Source: Bradyrhizobium canariense (GTDB lineage: Bacteria; Pseudomonadota; Alphaproteobacteria; Rhizobiales; Xanthobacteraceae). Taken from it: a DNA stretch of 64,000 nucleotides. Position 1 is the stretch's first letter; each line of letters opens with the position of its first letter. The notes beneath the pieces are model-generated. The model saw nothing but the letters and a program-made list of their open reading frames with translations. It did not search any database and had not been told where the DNA came from. This document shows, piece after piece, positions 42,924 through 51,846 of the stretch. The DNA lies in assembly GCF_019402665.1 (NCBI RefSeq), contig NZ_VSST01000039.1, positions 1-64,000 on the forward strand, written 5' to 3'. The translations under genes and the position numbers were made by a program.

Positions 42924-45248
42924 ATGAACATTCTTCCCGGCAATTTGCGTTTCGGAGCGGGGCAGCCCGTCAAGCGTTTGGAAGACCAGCGACTGCTCAC
43001 CGGGAAGGGACAGTTCATCGACGACAAGCCGGAAGATGGCGCGCTGTGGTTGTACCTGCTGCGCTCGCCGCATGCCCACGCGAAGATCGTCTCGATCGAC
43101 GCCGGCGCCGCAACTGCGATGCCTGGCGTGACCGCGGTCTACACCGGCGCCGACCTCGTCAAGGACGACATCGGAATCATCCCGACCTTGAGTATCTTCA
43201 AGCGCCCCGACGGCAAGCCGATGACGGTGCCGCCACGCCGCCTGCTGGCGCACGAAATCGTGCGCTATGCGGGCGAGGCCGTGGCCGCCGTGGTGGCCTC
43301 CTCGCGTGCCGACGCGCAGAGCGCGGCCGAAGCGATCGTGGTCGAATATGACGTGCAGCCGGCCGTGGTCGACCCGGTCGAGGCGGTCAAGCCCGGTGCG
43401 CCATTGGTGTGGCCGGAGGCGCCCGACAACATCGTTGGCGCGATGAGCTACGGCGATGCTGCCAAGGTGGACGAGGCTTTTGCCAAGGCGGCGCATACCG
43501 TCGAGCTCGATCTCGTCAGCCAGCGCCTGGTGCCGTCGGCCATGGAGCCGCGCTCGACCATTGCCGAGATCGACAAGACGTCCGGCCGCCTTCTGCTGCA
43601 TGTGCAGTCGCAGACGCCCGCCTCGACCCGCGACGTGCTGGCCGAGGCCGTGCTAAAGCGGCCGAAGGACAGCGTGCGCGTTCTGGTCGGCGATATCGGC
43701 GGCGGCTTTGGCCAGAAGACCAACCTCTATCCCGAGGACGGCATCGTTGCTTACGCCGCGACCAAGCTGAACAAAAAAATCCGCTGGCGCGGCGACCGCA
43801 CCGATGAATTCGTCGGCGGCACCCACGGCCGCGATCTCACCTCGACCGCTTCCTTCGCGCTCGACGAGAAGGGCAAGGTGCTGGCCTACCGCGTCAAGTC
43901 GATCGGCTGCACCGGAGCCTACTCGTCAGGTGCGGGGAATATCATCCCGCTGGTGCTGGGGCCGTTCGTGCAGACCGGCGTCTACGATTTGCCGCTGGTG
44001 CATTTCGAGGTGAAGTCGGTGATGACCCACACCGCGCCGGTCGGCGCCTATCGTGGTGCGGGCCGGCCCGAGGCCGTGTTCATCGTCGAGCGCCTGTTCG
44101 ACGCTGCCGCGCGAAAAATCGGCATGGACCCGCGCGCGATCCGGAAAGCCAACTACATCAAGCCGGCGCAACTGCCCTACACCAATGCTGCGGGGCAGGT
44201 TTACGACTCCGGCGCCTTCGCGCACATGCTCGATCGCGCCGTGAAGCTTGCGGACTGGGACGGCTTTGCCGCGCGCAAGAAGGCCGCGAAGAAGAAGGGC
44301 CTGCTCTACGGCCGTGGGCTCACCTCCTATATCGAATGGACCGGCGGTCGTGCCCACACCGAGAAGGTCAGCCTGCACGCGACCGCGCAGGGCCGCGTCG
44401 TCCTGCATTCCGGCACCATGGCGATGGGGCAGGGGCTGCAGACCACCTACACCCAGATGATCTCCGACACGCTCGGCATTGCCATGGACAAGATCGACGT
44501 GGTCCAGGGCGATACTGATCTGGCGATGGGCTTCGGCAGCGTCGGATCGCGTTCGCTGTTCGTCGGCGGCACGGCGGTCGCGGTCTCCTCCAACGATCTG
44601 ATCCAGAAGGCGCGCGAGAAGGCGGCGAACGTGCTGGAGACCTCGATCGAGGACATCGAATACCAGGGCGGCATGCTCACCGTGGTCGGCACCGACCGCC
44701 GCATCAGCCTGTTCGATCTGGCCGAGAAGGAAGGCGGCGCAAAACTCAGCGTCGATTCCGAAGGCGAGGTCGATGGTCCGAGCTGGCCGAACGGCACGCA
44801 TATCTGCGAGGTCGAGATCGATCCGGAGACCGGCGTGTCCAAGGTCGTGCGCTACACCACCGTCGACGACGTCGGTGTCGCCGTGAACCCGATGCTGGTG
44901 ACGGGGCAGATCCATGGCGGCGTGGCGCAGGGTATCGGCCAGGCGCTGTATGAAGGCGTGTCCTATGATTCCGACGGCCAGCTGCTCACCGCGAGCTACC
45001 AGGACTATTGCATCCCGCGCGCGGACGACGTGCCGCCGATCGTGGTGACGCTGGACGATTCCGCGCCCTGCCGCACCAATCCGCTCGGCGCCAAGGGCTG
45101 CGGCGAATCCGGCGCCATCGGCGGGCCGCCCTGCGTCACCAACGGCGTGATGGATGCGCTCGCCGAGCTCGGCATCACCCAGCTCAACACGCCCCTGACG
45201 CCGCAGAAGATCTGGCAGGCGATCCGGGATGCGAAGGTGGGCGGTTAG
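42924..45248 (+). CDS. xanthine dehydrogenase-family molybdopterin-binding subunit
   Basis: 774 residues, a CoxL/XdhB-type large subunit carrying the Mo-MCD cofactor. Recognisable are QPVKRLEDQRLLTGKGQF at the N-terminus, GGGFGQK (cofactor contact), the form-II active-site loop AYRGAGRPEA (not the Cys-loop of true CO dehydrogenase), GSRSLFVGGTA and the catalytic Glu in GAKGCGESGAIG. The FAD (CoxM) and iron-sulfur (CoxS) subunits are not adjacent, so partners must be encoded elsewhere. The substrate (aldehyde or N-heterocycle) is unknown. No Tat signal is present. Confidence 0.9.
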   Translation: MNILPGNLRFGAGQPVKRLEDQRLLTGKGQFIDDKPEDGALWLYLLRSPHAHAKIVSIDAGAATAMPGVTAVYTGADLVKDDIGIIPTLSIFKRPDGKPMTVPPRRLLAHEIVRYAGEAVAAVVASSRADAQSAAEAIVVEYDVQPAVVDPVEAVKPGAPLVWPEAPDNIVGAMSYGDAAKVDEAFAKAAHTVELDLVSQRLVPSAMEPRSTIAEIDKTSGRLLLHVQSQTPASTRDVLAEAVLKRPKDSVRVLVGDIGGGFGQKTNLYPEDGIVAYAATKLNKKIRWRGDRTDEFVGGTHGRDLTSTASFALDEKGKVLAYRVKSIGCTGAYSSGAGNIIPLVLGPFVQTGVYDLPLVHFEVKSVMTHTAPVGAYRGAGRPEAVFIVERLFDAAARKIGMDPRAIRKANYIKPAQLPYTNAAGQVYDSGAFAHMLDRAVKLADWDGFAARKKAAKKKGLLYGRGLTSYIEWTGGRAHTEKVSLHATAQGRVVLHSGTMAMGQGLQTTYTQMISDTLGIAMDKIDVVQGDTDLAMGFGSVGSRSLFVGGTAVAVSSNDLIQKAREKAANVLETSIEDIEYQGGMLTVVGTDRRISLFDLAEKEGGAKLSVDSEGEVDGPSWPNGTHICEVEIDPETGVSKVVRYTTVDDVGVAVNPMLVTGQIHGGVAQGIGQALYEGVSYDSDGQLLTASYQDYCIPRADDVPPIVVTLDDSAPCRTNPLGAKGCGESGAIGGPPCVTNGVMDALAELGITQLNTPLTPQKIWQAIRDAKVGG

Positions 45249-45287
45249 CGGCCATTGTCGTGCTGGCTGTCGCCACAAATCCAACTC

Positions 45288-45313
45288 GTCGTCCCGGCCT
45301 TCGCCGGGACGAC
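45288..45313. terminator. perfect hairpin between convergent genes
   Basis: GTCGTCCCGGC (45288-45298), 4-nt loop, GCCGGGACGAC (45303-45313). It lies between the molybdenum hydroxylase stop (45248) and the acyl-CoA dehydrogenase stop (45339). It resembles one arm of the family A repeat and probably serves as a bidirectional terminator; there is no T-tract. Confidence 0.6.
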
Positions 45314-45338
45314 ACCGAGGGTGAGGAAAAAGTTCGCG

Positions 45339-46535
45339 CTAAATCCCCAGCATCATCTTCGCAATAATATCGCGCTGGATCTCCGAGGTGCCGCCGAAGA
45401 TCGTGTAGGCGCGGCCGTTGAGATATTCCGGTACCACCGTCAGCATCTCCTCCGGCATCGGCGGCTCATGGTTGAGCCTGTAGAGCGGGCGCATCGGCTC
45501 GACCGCGAGGGCGTCATGGCCGATCACGTCGGCGCCAAGCCGGGTCACGGCCTGCCGGATCTCGCTGTTGCGCAGCTTCAGGATCGACGACACCGCACCG
45601 GGATTCTGTCCGGTCTGCAGCGCCGATAGCACGCGCAGCTCGGTCATCTCCAGCGCGTCGATGTCGACCTCGACCTCGGAGATGCGCGTCGCGATGTCGG
45701 GACTGTCGATGGCGCGCCCCGTCAGGTCGGACTCGGCAAGCTCCGCGATCGCCTTCAGCCCCTCGCGCAATTTTGCCGAGGCGATGCCGGAGCCGCGCTC
45801 GAACTCGAGCAGATATTTTCCGTAGGTCCAGCCCTTGCCTTCCTCGCCGACGCGGTTCGCCACGGGAACGCGCACGTCGTCGAAGAACACCTGGTTGACC
45901 TCGTGGTCGCCGCCGATGGTGAGGATCGGGCGCGTTGTGATGCCCGGTGTCTTCATGTCGATCAGGATGAAGCTGATGCCGTCCTGCTGCCGCGGGCCGT
46001 CGCTGGTGCGCACCAGCGCGAACATGCGGTTGGCGTGGTGGGCATGCGTGGTCCAGATCTTGGTGCCGTTGATGATGTAGTCGTCACCGTCGCGCACCGC
46101 GCGCGTCTTCAGCGAAGAGAGATCGGAGCCGGAGCCCGGCTCGGAATAGCCCTGGCACCAATAGTCTTCGCCGGAGAGAATGCGCGGCAGGTAGAAGTTC
46201 TTCTGCTCCGCCGAGCCGAAACCGATGATGACGGGGCCGACCATCTTCACGCCCATCACGTTGACATTGGGCACCCCGGCCCGCGCACTTTCCGTCTCGA
46301 AAATCCAGCGCTGCGCCGGCGTCCAATCCGGCCCGCCATGCTCGATCGGCCAGCCCGGCGCGCCCCAGCCGCGGCTGTGCAGCGTGCGCTGCCAAGCCAT
46401 GCCGATATCGGGGTCGGAGAACACCGACGGCGTCAGCGCGGTCGCGCGCTTCATCTCCTCGGTGAGATTTTTCGCAATGAAGCCGCGCACCTCGTCCTGG
46501 AAGGCGCGCTCCTCGGCATTGAACGACAGGTCCAT
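45339..46535 (-). CDS. acyl-CoA dehydrogenase, PimC-like subunit
   Basis: A 398-residue flavoenzyme. N-terminal DLSFNAEERAFQDEVRGF, FAD contacts in YWCQGYSEPGSGSDL and IWTTHAHHANRMF, and the C-terminal AYTIFGGTSEIQRDIIA are standard. The size and words fit the large subunit of heteromeric dehydrogenases such as pimeloyl-CoA dehydrogenase PimC of Rhodopseudomonas. The upstream gene (46551-47699) is the matching small-type subunit, 15 bp away, so an alpha2-beta2 enzyme is likely. It is the last gene of an operon led by enoyl-CoA hydratase. Confidence 0.88.
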   Translation of the reverse strand: MDLSFNAEERAFQDEVRGFIAKNLTEEMKRATALTPSVFSDPDIGMAWQRTLHSRGWGAPGWPIEHGGPDWTPAQRWIFETESARAGVPNVNVMGVKMVGPVIIGFGSAEQKNFYLPRILSGEDYWCQGYSEPGSGSDLSSLKTRAVRDGDDYIINGTKIWTTHAHHANRMFALVRTSDGPRQQDGISFILIDMKTPGITTRPILTIGGDHEVNQVFFDDVRVPVANRVGEEGKGWTYGKYLLEFERGSGIASAKLREGLKAIAELAESDLTGRAIDSPDIATRISEVEVDIDALEMTELRVLSALQTGQNPGAVSSILKLRNSEIRQAVTRLGADVIGHDALAVEPMRPLYRLNHEPPMPEEMLTVVPEYLNGRAYTIFGGTSEIQRDIIAKMMLGI

Positions 46536-46550
46536 GATGCGCTCCTTGTG

Positions 46551-47699
46551 TCAGGCTGGCACGGTGGTGCGGCCAAGCCGAGCGTGGCGGCCGTAATGGT
46601 GCGAGCTGCCGCCGAACAGCGTGTCGAAGGCGACCAGCCGCTTGAAATAAGCGCCGACCTCGAGCTCTTCGGTGACGCCCATGCCGCCGTGCAGCTGGAT
46701 CGACTGCTCGCCGACGAAACGTGCGGATCTGCCGATCTTCGCCTTCGCGCCCGACGCCGCCCGCGCGCGCTCGACCGGATCGGAGTCGACCTTCAGCGCG
46801 GCGCGCAACGCCATCGAACGCGCTTCGTCCACCTGCACCGCCATGTCGGCGAGGCGGTGGCGGATCACCTGGTTGGCCGAGAGCGGCCGGCCGAATTGCT
46901 TTCGGATTTTTGTGTACTCCAGCGTGGTGTCCAGCAGCACCTGCATGATGCCGACGGCCTCGGCGCCAAGCGCAGCCATGGCGCGGTCAACAGCCCATTC
47001 GATGGCCGCCAGTGCGGCATGCCCGTTGCCGAGCAGGGCATCCTCCGGCAGTTGCACGTCCGATAGCTCGATGTTGCAGGCCCGCCCGCCGCCGAGGCGC
47101 TCGTAGTCGCTGATGGCGAGGCTCGGCGTCGTCGCCGGCACCAGGAAAAGGCCGATGCGGCCCGACGGTCCCTGATGATCATGGATATGCGCGGAGACGA
47201 TGATCTCGTCGGCGGCATGACCGTCGAGCACGGCAATCTTGCTGCCGGCAAGGCGCCAGCCTTGCGCCGTCTTGTGGGCGGTGGTTGCAACATTGGCAAG
47301 ATCGAACCGCGCCGCGCGCTCGGAATGCGCGAGCGCGAGCTTCAACGATCCGTCAGCGATCTTCGGCAGGATGGCCTGCTTCTGCGCCGTGCTGCCGCAC
47401 CGCTCGATCAACGCAGCGCCAAGCACGACCGTTGCGATATACGGCTCCGACACCAGCCCGCGGCCGAAGGCGTCCATCAAAATGCCGATCTCGACCGCGC
47501 CGCCGCCAAGCCCGCCAAATTCCTCCGCGATCGGTAATGCCAGCCAGCCGAGTTCGGCGAATTGCGTCCACATCGCCGGGCTGAAGCCGAGCGGGTCGTT
47601 CGCCATCTTGCGGCGGTGATCGGCATCGTAGCTTTCGGCCACGAAGCGCTCCGCGCTTTCGCGCAGCAGCCGTTGCTCGTCGGTGAGATTGAGATCCAT
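46551..47699 (-). CDS. acyl-CoA dehydrogenase, PimD-like subunit
   Basis: 382 residues, a more divergent acyl-CoA dehydrogenase than its neighbour. N-terminal LNLTDEQRLLRESAERFV, a degenerate central FAD region (ALAHSERAARFDL) and a C-terminal helix bundle with EQSIQLHGGMGVTEELEVG are visible. Length and features fit PimD/FadE28-type subunits that lack part of the FAD-binding surface and work only with a partner. Its stop is 15 bp from the PimC-like gene and its start is 5 bp from the hydratase stop. Confidence 0.87.
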   Translation of the reverse strand: MDLNLTDEQRLLRESAERFVAESYDADHRRKMANDPLGFSPAMWTQFAELGWLALPIAEEFGGLGGGAVEIGILMDAFGRGLVSEPYIATVVLGAALIERCGSTAQKQAILPKIADGSLKLALAHSERAARFDLANVATTAHKTAQGWRLAGSKIAVLDGHAADEIIVSAHIHDHQGPSGRIGLFLVPATTPSLAISDYERLGGGRACNIELSDVQLPEDALLGNGHAALAAIEWAVDRAMAALGAEAVGIMQVLLDTTLEYTKIRKQFGRPLSANQVIRHRLADMAVQVDEARSMALRAALKVDSDPVERARAASGAKAKIGRSARFVGEQSIQLHGGMGVTEELEVGAYFKRLVAFDTLFGGSSHHYGRHARLGRTTVPA

Positions 47700-47704
47700 C
47701 CTGT

Positions 47705-48559
47705 CTACTCCGCGGCTGCCGGCGGCTTGCGCACGGAGGGGTGCAGGCCGGATGGATCGACCACCATGCCGAATTCCTGAAGATTATGCGCGTGGCAGAG
47801 CTGATGCAGCGCAAAGGCCTGGTCGATCGCGGCCGGCTGGCCCATCACGTCAACCGAGCGGTTCACGGCTTCCTTGGTCAGCTTCAGCGCAAAGGACGGT
47901 TTTGACGCGATTTTGCGCGCCAGCGCGAGGACGGCGGATGAAAGCTCTGCGCGCGGCACGACCAGGTTGACCATGCCGAGTTGATGCGCCTCCTGCGCGC
48001 TCCAGCTGTCTGCGGTGAACAGGAATTCCTTGGCCTTGCGCGGGCCGAGCTCCCAAGGGTGCACGAACCATTCGACGCCGCAGACACCCATGGTGACCAC
48101 GGGATCGCAGAACTGCGCATCGTCGCTGGCGACGATGAGATCGCAGGCCCAGGCCAGCATCAGGCCGCCGGCGATGCACTTGCCGTGCACCTCGGCAATG
48201 GTCGGCTTGGCGAGGTTGCGCCAGCGCCGCGTGATCTGGAGATAGATCTCCTGCTCGCGCGCGAAGCGGCCATGAGCGTTTGCTTCGGCGAAACCGCCCC
48301 AATTTCCGATCGGCGGAAAATCCACGCCGGCTTCATTCTTGCTGCCGGGCCGCAAATCATGGCCCGAGGAGAAGTGCGGACCGTTGCCGGCGAGAATGAT
48401 CACCTTGACCGAATCGTCCTGCACCGCCTCATCGAAAGCGGCGTTGAGATCGTAGGTCATTTGCAGGTTCTGCGCGTTGCGCGCGTCGGGCCGGTTCATC
48501 ACGATCCGGGCAATCGCCGGCTCCGGCCTCTCCACGAGGATGGTCTCGAACGAACTCAT
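47705..48559 (-). CDS. enoyl-CoA hydratase/isomerase family protein
   Basis: A 284-residue crotonase-fold enzyme. The oxyanion-hole segments are HFSSGHDLRPG and KCIAGGLMLAWACDLIVASD. The insert between them (about residues 70-100) is longer than in the core crotonases. First gene of a three-gene operon with two acyl-CoA dehydrogenases (5 bp and 15 bp gaps), which suggests hydration of the enoyl-CoA they produce. ATG 48559 starts MSSFETILVERPEP; the frame stays open far upstream, but that part is antisense to lemA. The acid/base Glu positions are not obvious, so hydratase versus other crotonase chemistry is open. Confidence 0.87.
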   Translation of the reverse strand: MSSFETILVERPEPAIARIVMNRPDARNAQNLQMTYDLNAAFDEAVQDDSVKVIILAGNGPHFSSGHDLRPGSKNEAGVDFPPIGNWGGFAEANAHGRFAREQEIYLQITRRWRNLAKPTIAEVHGKCIAGGLMLAWACDLIVASDDAQFCDPVVTMGVCGVEWFVHPWELGPRKAKEFLFTADSWSAQEAHQLGMVNLVVPRAELSSAVLALARKIASKPSFALKLTKEAVNRSVDVMGQPAAIDQAFALHQLCHAHNLQEFGMVVDPSGLHPSVRKPPAAAE

Positions 48560-48742
48560 CGCGTTCCCCTGGCGTTCCCGACCCGGTATTATTGTTCCCT
48601 CAAGTTGACTATTACAGCCGGGATTAAGCAAGAGGCTTGCGTACATCGGCTGCATTTCGCGGCCTCGGCCCGGACGCAAGATGTCTGGCATCTCGCGCGC
48701 GCAATCTGGTAGCTTGCACCCGATTCCACCGGGAGAAATTTG

Positions 48743-49351
48743 ATGCGCAAGATCCTGACCGTACTGGCGGCGCTGGCCTCGTTGAGCCTCACCAATTGCG
48801 GCTACAACGCGATCCAGAGCGAGGACGAGCAGATCAAGGCCAACTGGTCCGAGGTCGTGAACCAGTATCAGCGCCGCGCCGATCTCGTGCCCAATCTCGT
48901 CAACTCGGTGAAGGGTTTTGCGCAGCAGGAGAAGGACGTGCTGCTCGGCGTCACCAATGCCCGCGCCAAGGTCGGCAGCATCCAGGCGACGCCCGAGGTG
49001 CTGAACGATCCCGCCGCATTCCAGAAATTCCAGGCCGCCCAGGGCGAGCTCTCCGGCGCGCTGTCGCGGTTGCTCGTGGTCACCGAGAACTACCCGCAGC
49101 TCAAATCGGATGCGCTGTTCAAGGATTTGATGTCGCAGCTCGAAGGTACCGAGAACCGCATCACCGTGGCGCGCAACCGCTACATCAAGGCGGTCCAGGA
49201 CTACAACGTCACCATCCGGTCGTTCCCGAGCAACGTCACCGCGATGATGTTCGGCTACAAGGAGAAGCCGAACTTCACGGTCGGGAACGAGAAGGAAATC
49301 TCGACCGCACCGAAGGTCGATTTCAATCCGGCGCCCGCGCCGTCGAAGTAA
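48743..49351 (+). CDS. lemA: LemA-family lipoprotein
   Basis: A 202-residue protein of the LemA fold (four-helix bundle). A signal sequence ends in a lipobox-like LTNC (Cys near residue 20), so it is likely a lipoprotein here. Family words: YNAIQSEDEQIKANWSEV, YQRRADLVPNLVNSVKGFA and ENRITVARNRYIKAVQDYNV. It is followed by two TPM-domain genes, the usual lemA-TPM neighbourhood. Start ATG 48743 is 7 bp after GGGAG. Function of the set is unknown; envelope stress or protein turnover are suggested in the literature. Confidence 0.9.
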   Translation: MRKILTVLAALASLSLTNCGYNAIQSEDEQIKANWSEVVNQYQRRADLVPNLVNSVKGFAQQEKDVLLGVTNARAKVGSIQATPEVLNDPAAFQKFQAAQGELSGALSRLLVVTENYPQLKSDALFKDLMSQLEGTENRITVARNRYIKAVQDYNVTIRSFPSNVTAMMFGYKEKPNFTVGNEKEISTAPKVDFNPAPAPSK

Positions 49352-49385
49352 GTGCCTTCGACTCCGATGCATACCCCACCCACCA

Positions 49386-49490
49386 CTGTCATTCCCCGCG
49401 AAGGCGGGGAATCCAGTACGCCGCGGCTTCACCGTATCCCGCTGGCGTCTCTGGAATACTGGATCGCCCGGTCAAGCCGGGCGATGACAG
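49386..49490. repeat. large intergenic inverted repeat, family B
   Basis: Runs from CTGTCATTCCCCGCG to CGGGCGATGACAG with internal hairpins CCCCGC-loop-GCGGGG and GCCCGG-loop-CCGGGC. Opposite orientation to 7281-7384. It separates lemA from the TPM gene, and its last bases contain the ATG proposed for that gene. Confidence 0.8.
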
Positions 49491-50377
49491 CCCATGTGTG
49501 GCGAGCGATAGTCGCTGTCGCATTCTCATTCTTCCTCACCTTTGCGCTTCCCGCCTCGGCCGATGTCGCCATACCCCAACTCACCGGCCGCGTGGTCGAT
49601 CAGACCGGCACGCTCTCCAGCGGTGACATCGCCGCGTTGTCGCAAAAGCTGCAGGACTTCGAGACGCGCAAGGGCAGCCAGGTCGCCGTCCTGATCGTGC
49701 CGACGACGGATCCGGAGACGATCGAGCAATTCGCGATCCGCGTTGCGGAGGCCTGGAAGATCGGGCGCAAGAAGGTCGATGACGGCGCCATCCTCGTCGT
49801 GGCCAAGAACGACCGGCATTTGCGCATCGAGGTCGGTTACGGCCTCGAGGGCGCGCTCACCGACGTCACGTCGCGGCGCATCATCGATGAAGCCATCACG
49901 CCGAAATTCAGGAGCGGTGATTTCGCCGGCGGCATCACGGCAGGCGTCGATCGCATGATCCGCGTCATCGACGGCGAGCCGCTGCCGACGCCCTCGCGCA
50001 GCGTGAATTTCGGCGATTGGAACGACGTCGAGCCGCTTTTTTACTTCCTGCTGTTCGGCCCGCTGGTGATCGGCGGCATCCTGCGCTCCATATTCGGGCG
50101 GCTGTTCGGTTCGGGAATAACGGGAGCGATCGTTGGTGTCCTCGCCTGGTTCGTGATCGGCTCCGCGGTCGTTGGACTGGGCGTCGGTGTGCTCGGCGCT
50201 GTCCTGACGTTTATCGCCGATCTGTTTGGGGCGGGATCGGGCACGGGGTCGTCGCGTCGCGGCTCGTGGTCGAGCGGCCCGTCATCCGGCGGCTGGAGCG
50301 GCGGGTCGTCGTCGAGTGGCGGCTTCAGTGGCGGTGGCGGCAGTTTTGGCGGCGGCGGCGCCTCGGGGAGCTGGTAG
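49484..50377 (+). CDS. exported TPM-domain membrane protein (YgcG-like)
   Basis: 297 residues. A signal peptide (IVAVAFSFFLTFALPASA) leads to a TPM domain (about 25-160: VVDQTGTLSSGDIAALSQKL, DDGAILVVAKNDRHLRIEVG, GYGLEGALTD). Hydrophobic helices follow (about 190-255), and a Gly/Ser-rich C-terminal tail (GGFSGGGGSFGGGGASGSW) is typical of the YgcG group. ATG 49484 lies inside the end of a family B repeat and has no good ribosome site; GTG 49496 is an alternative and the frame is also open back to 49352. It works with LemA in many genomes. Confidence 0.86.
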   Translation: MTAHVWRAIVAVAFSFFLTFALPASADVAIPQLTGRVVDQTGTLSSGDIAALSQKLQDFETRKGSQVAVLIVPTTDPETIEQFAIRVAEAWKIGRKKVDDGAILVVAKNDRHLRIEVGYGLEGALTDVTSRRIIDEAITPKFRSGDFAGGITAGVDRMIRVIDGEPLPTPSRSVNFGDWNDVEPLFYFLLFGPLVIGGILRSIFGRLFGSGITGAIVGVLAWFVIGSAVVGLGVGVLGAVLTFIADLFGAGSGTGSSRRGSWSSGPSSGGWSGGSSSSGGFSGGGGSFGGGGASGSW

Positions 50378-50380
50378 GTC

Positions 50381-50878
50381 ATGAGCATCAAGCGCATCAC
50401 CCGGCATCTGCTCCAGCATCATTGGCGTGCCAAGCAGGTGTTTCCTAAGGGCGCGCTCGACCGCATCGAGCAGGCGATCAAGCGCGGCGAAGCCAGCCAT
50501 TCCGGTCAGGTCCGGTTCGTGGTCGAAGGCGCGCTCGACGGCGGTCCGCTGTTTCGCAACCAGCCGGCGCGCGAGCGCGCGCTCGACGTGTTCTCGCAAC
50601 TGCGCATCTGGGACACCGCGCACAACAACGGCGTCCTGATCTATCTCCTGCTCGCCGACCGCGATGTCGAGATCATCGCCGACCGCGGTATCGATGCGAA
50701 GGTTGGTCGCGAACGTTGGGAGAGCATCTGCCGCGCGATGGAGGCGGAGTTCAGATTAGGGCAATTCGAACGCGGCGTGATCGACGGCATCGAGGCGGTG
50801 TCCCGCGAGCTGGCAAGGCATTTCCCGCCGCAGGGCCCGCATGCGAACGAGCTGCCGGATGCGCCGGTGGTGATGTAG
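50381..50878 (+). CDS. second TPM-domain protein, cytoplasmic
   Basis: 165 residues with the TPM fold but no signal peptide or membrane helix. Words: VFPKGALDRIEQAIKRGEAS, VRFVVEGALDGGPLF, NGVLIYLLLADRDVEIIADRG and WESICRAMEAEF. Separated by 3 bp from the membrane TPM gene, so translation is probably coupled. The lemA-TPM-TPM order is conserved in proteobacteria. The exact activity (phosphatase in some plant homologues) is not established for bacterial proteins. Confidence 0.85.
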   Translation: MSIKRITRHLLQHHWRAKQVFPKGALDRIEQAIKRGEASHSGQVRFVVEGALDGGPLFRNQPARERALDVFSQLRIWDTAHNNGVLIYLLLADRDVEIIADRGIDAKVGRERWESICRAMEAEFRLGQFERGVIDGIEAVSRELARHFPPQGPHANELPDAPVVM

Positions 50879-50900
50879 TCCCGGCTGATAGCCCACACTC

Positions 50901-50980
50901 CGTCATTGCGAGCACAGCGAAGCAATCCAGATTGTCTCCGCGGTGGGACTCTGGATTGCTTCGCTGTGCTCGCAATGACG
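50901..50980. repeat. perfect 31-bp inverted repeat, family D
   Basis: The arms 50901-50931 and 50950-50980 are perfectly complementary over 31 bp, separated by an 18-nt loop with the centre CTCCGCGG. It is related to 36781-36869 and 56020-56100 but has no mismatch. It sits between the convergent TPM and MBL genes. Confidence 0.9.
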
Positions 50981-51033
50981 ATGTTGAAGCGCCGTGCTTC
51001 TTTCGCAAAGAGGCACACGCAGCCGCACGTCCC

Positions 51034-51846
51034 TTAATCGTCCAGCTTGTTCAGATCCCGCACCGACTGCATGATCGGCTCGAAGTTCGAGCGCGCATCC
51101 AGCGCTTCGAACAATTGTGCGGTGTCCTCCAGCAAGCCGTGCGACCGCGCAATGGCGATACGCACGTCTTCCTGTGGCGCGTCCGATAGCCGGCCGTGGC
51201 CTGAAAGCAGGATCCTCGCGTTCAATCCCTTCAGCCGCTCCAGCGACTCGATGTAGTCGGCGATGCTGCCGGAGCCGAACACGCCGCCCATCACGCCGCC
51301 GGGCATGAGCGTATCGGCGGCGAACAATAGCCCCTTGTCCTGATCGAACAGCGTGATGCAGGCCGAGGTGTGTCCCGGCGTGTGCATCACGTTGAGACGG
51401 AAATTGCCGAGGTCGATCAGATTGCCTTCCTCGAGCCAGATGTCGATGTTAACAGGCACGTTCGGCTCGTTGAACATCTTGCGCAGCATCGAGAAGTCGT
51501 CGCGCAGCATGATCTTGTTGGCGGCGAGGCGATGGGCGGCGACGAAGGTGCGGCGCTCGTTGAAGTGCCAGGCCGCGCCGATGTGGTCGAGGTGCTCGTG
51601 GCTGAGCACCACCATGTCGATCTTCTCCGGCGGGCAGCCGACAAAGTTCAGGCATTCGACCATCGCCGCATAGTTCGAGGACAGCCCGGTATCGATCAGG
51701 ATCGTCCGCGCCGAGCCGCGCACGAGATAGACGTTGGCGGCGCGATTGGAGAAACGGATCTGGTAGACGTCGTCCGCCGCCTGGATCAGCGAGCAGGTGT
51801 CGTTCTTCATCAGGACCGGAAAGGCCGTCGGCTTGCCGTCGCTCAT
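51034..51846 (-). CDS. MBL-fold metallo-hydrolase
   Basis: 270 residues of the metallo-beta-lactamase superfamily. The metal motif HxHxDH is intact in VLSHEHLDHIG, with a further His in VMHTPGHTSACI, an Asp in LLFAADTLMPGG and a final His in LLSGHGRLSD, so two metal sites can form. There is no signal peptide. It overlaps the upstream cyclic-nucleotide-binding gene by 4 bp (ATGA), so the two are coupled. Likely hydrolase, flavodiiron-core-like or glyoxalase II-like; the substrate cannot be said. Confidence 0.88.
   Translation of the reverse strand: MSDGKPTAFPVLMKNDTCSLIQAADDVYQIRFSNRAANVYLVRGSARTILIDTGLSSNYAAMVECLNFVGCPPEKIDMVVLSHEHLDHIGAAWHFNERRTFVAAHRLAANKIMLRDDFSMLRKMFNEPNVPVNIDIWLEEGNLIDLGNFRLNVMHTPGHTSACITLFDQDKGLLFAADTLMPGGVMGGVFGSGSIADYIESLERLKGLNARILLSGHGRLSDAPQEDVRIAIARSHGLLEDTAQLFEALDARSNFEPIMQSVRDLNKLDD

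Noticed and set aside
42924..45248. A carbon monoxide dehydrogenase identity for the molybdenum hydroxylase.
   Set aside because: The active-site loop is AYRGAGR, the form-II type, not the Cys-bearing loop of true CoxL, and no CoxM/CoxS genes are present.
47705..49432. A 575-codon reading of the enoyl-CoA hydratase frame.
   Set aside because: The extra N-terminal part is antisense to lemA. The conserved protein begins at 48559, next to a purine-rich ribosome site.
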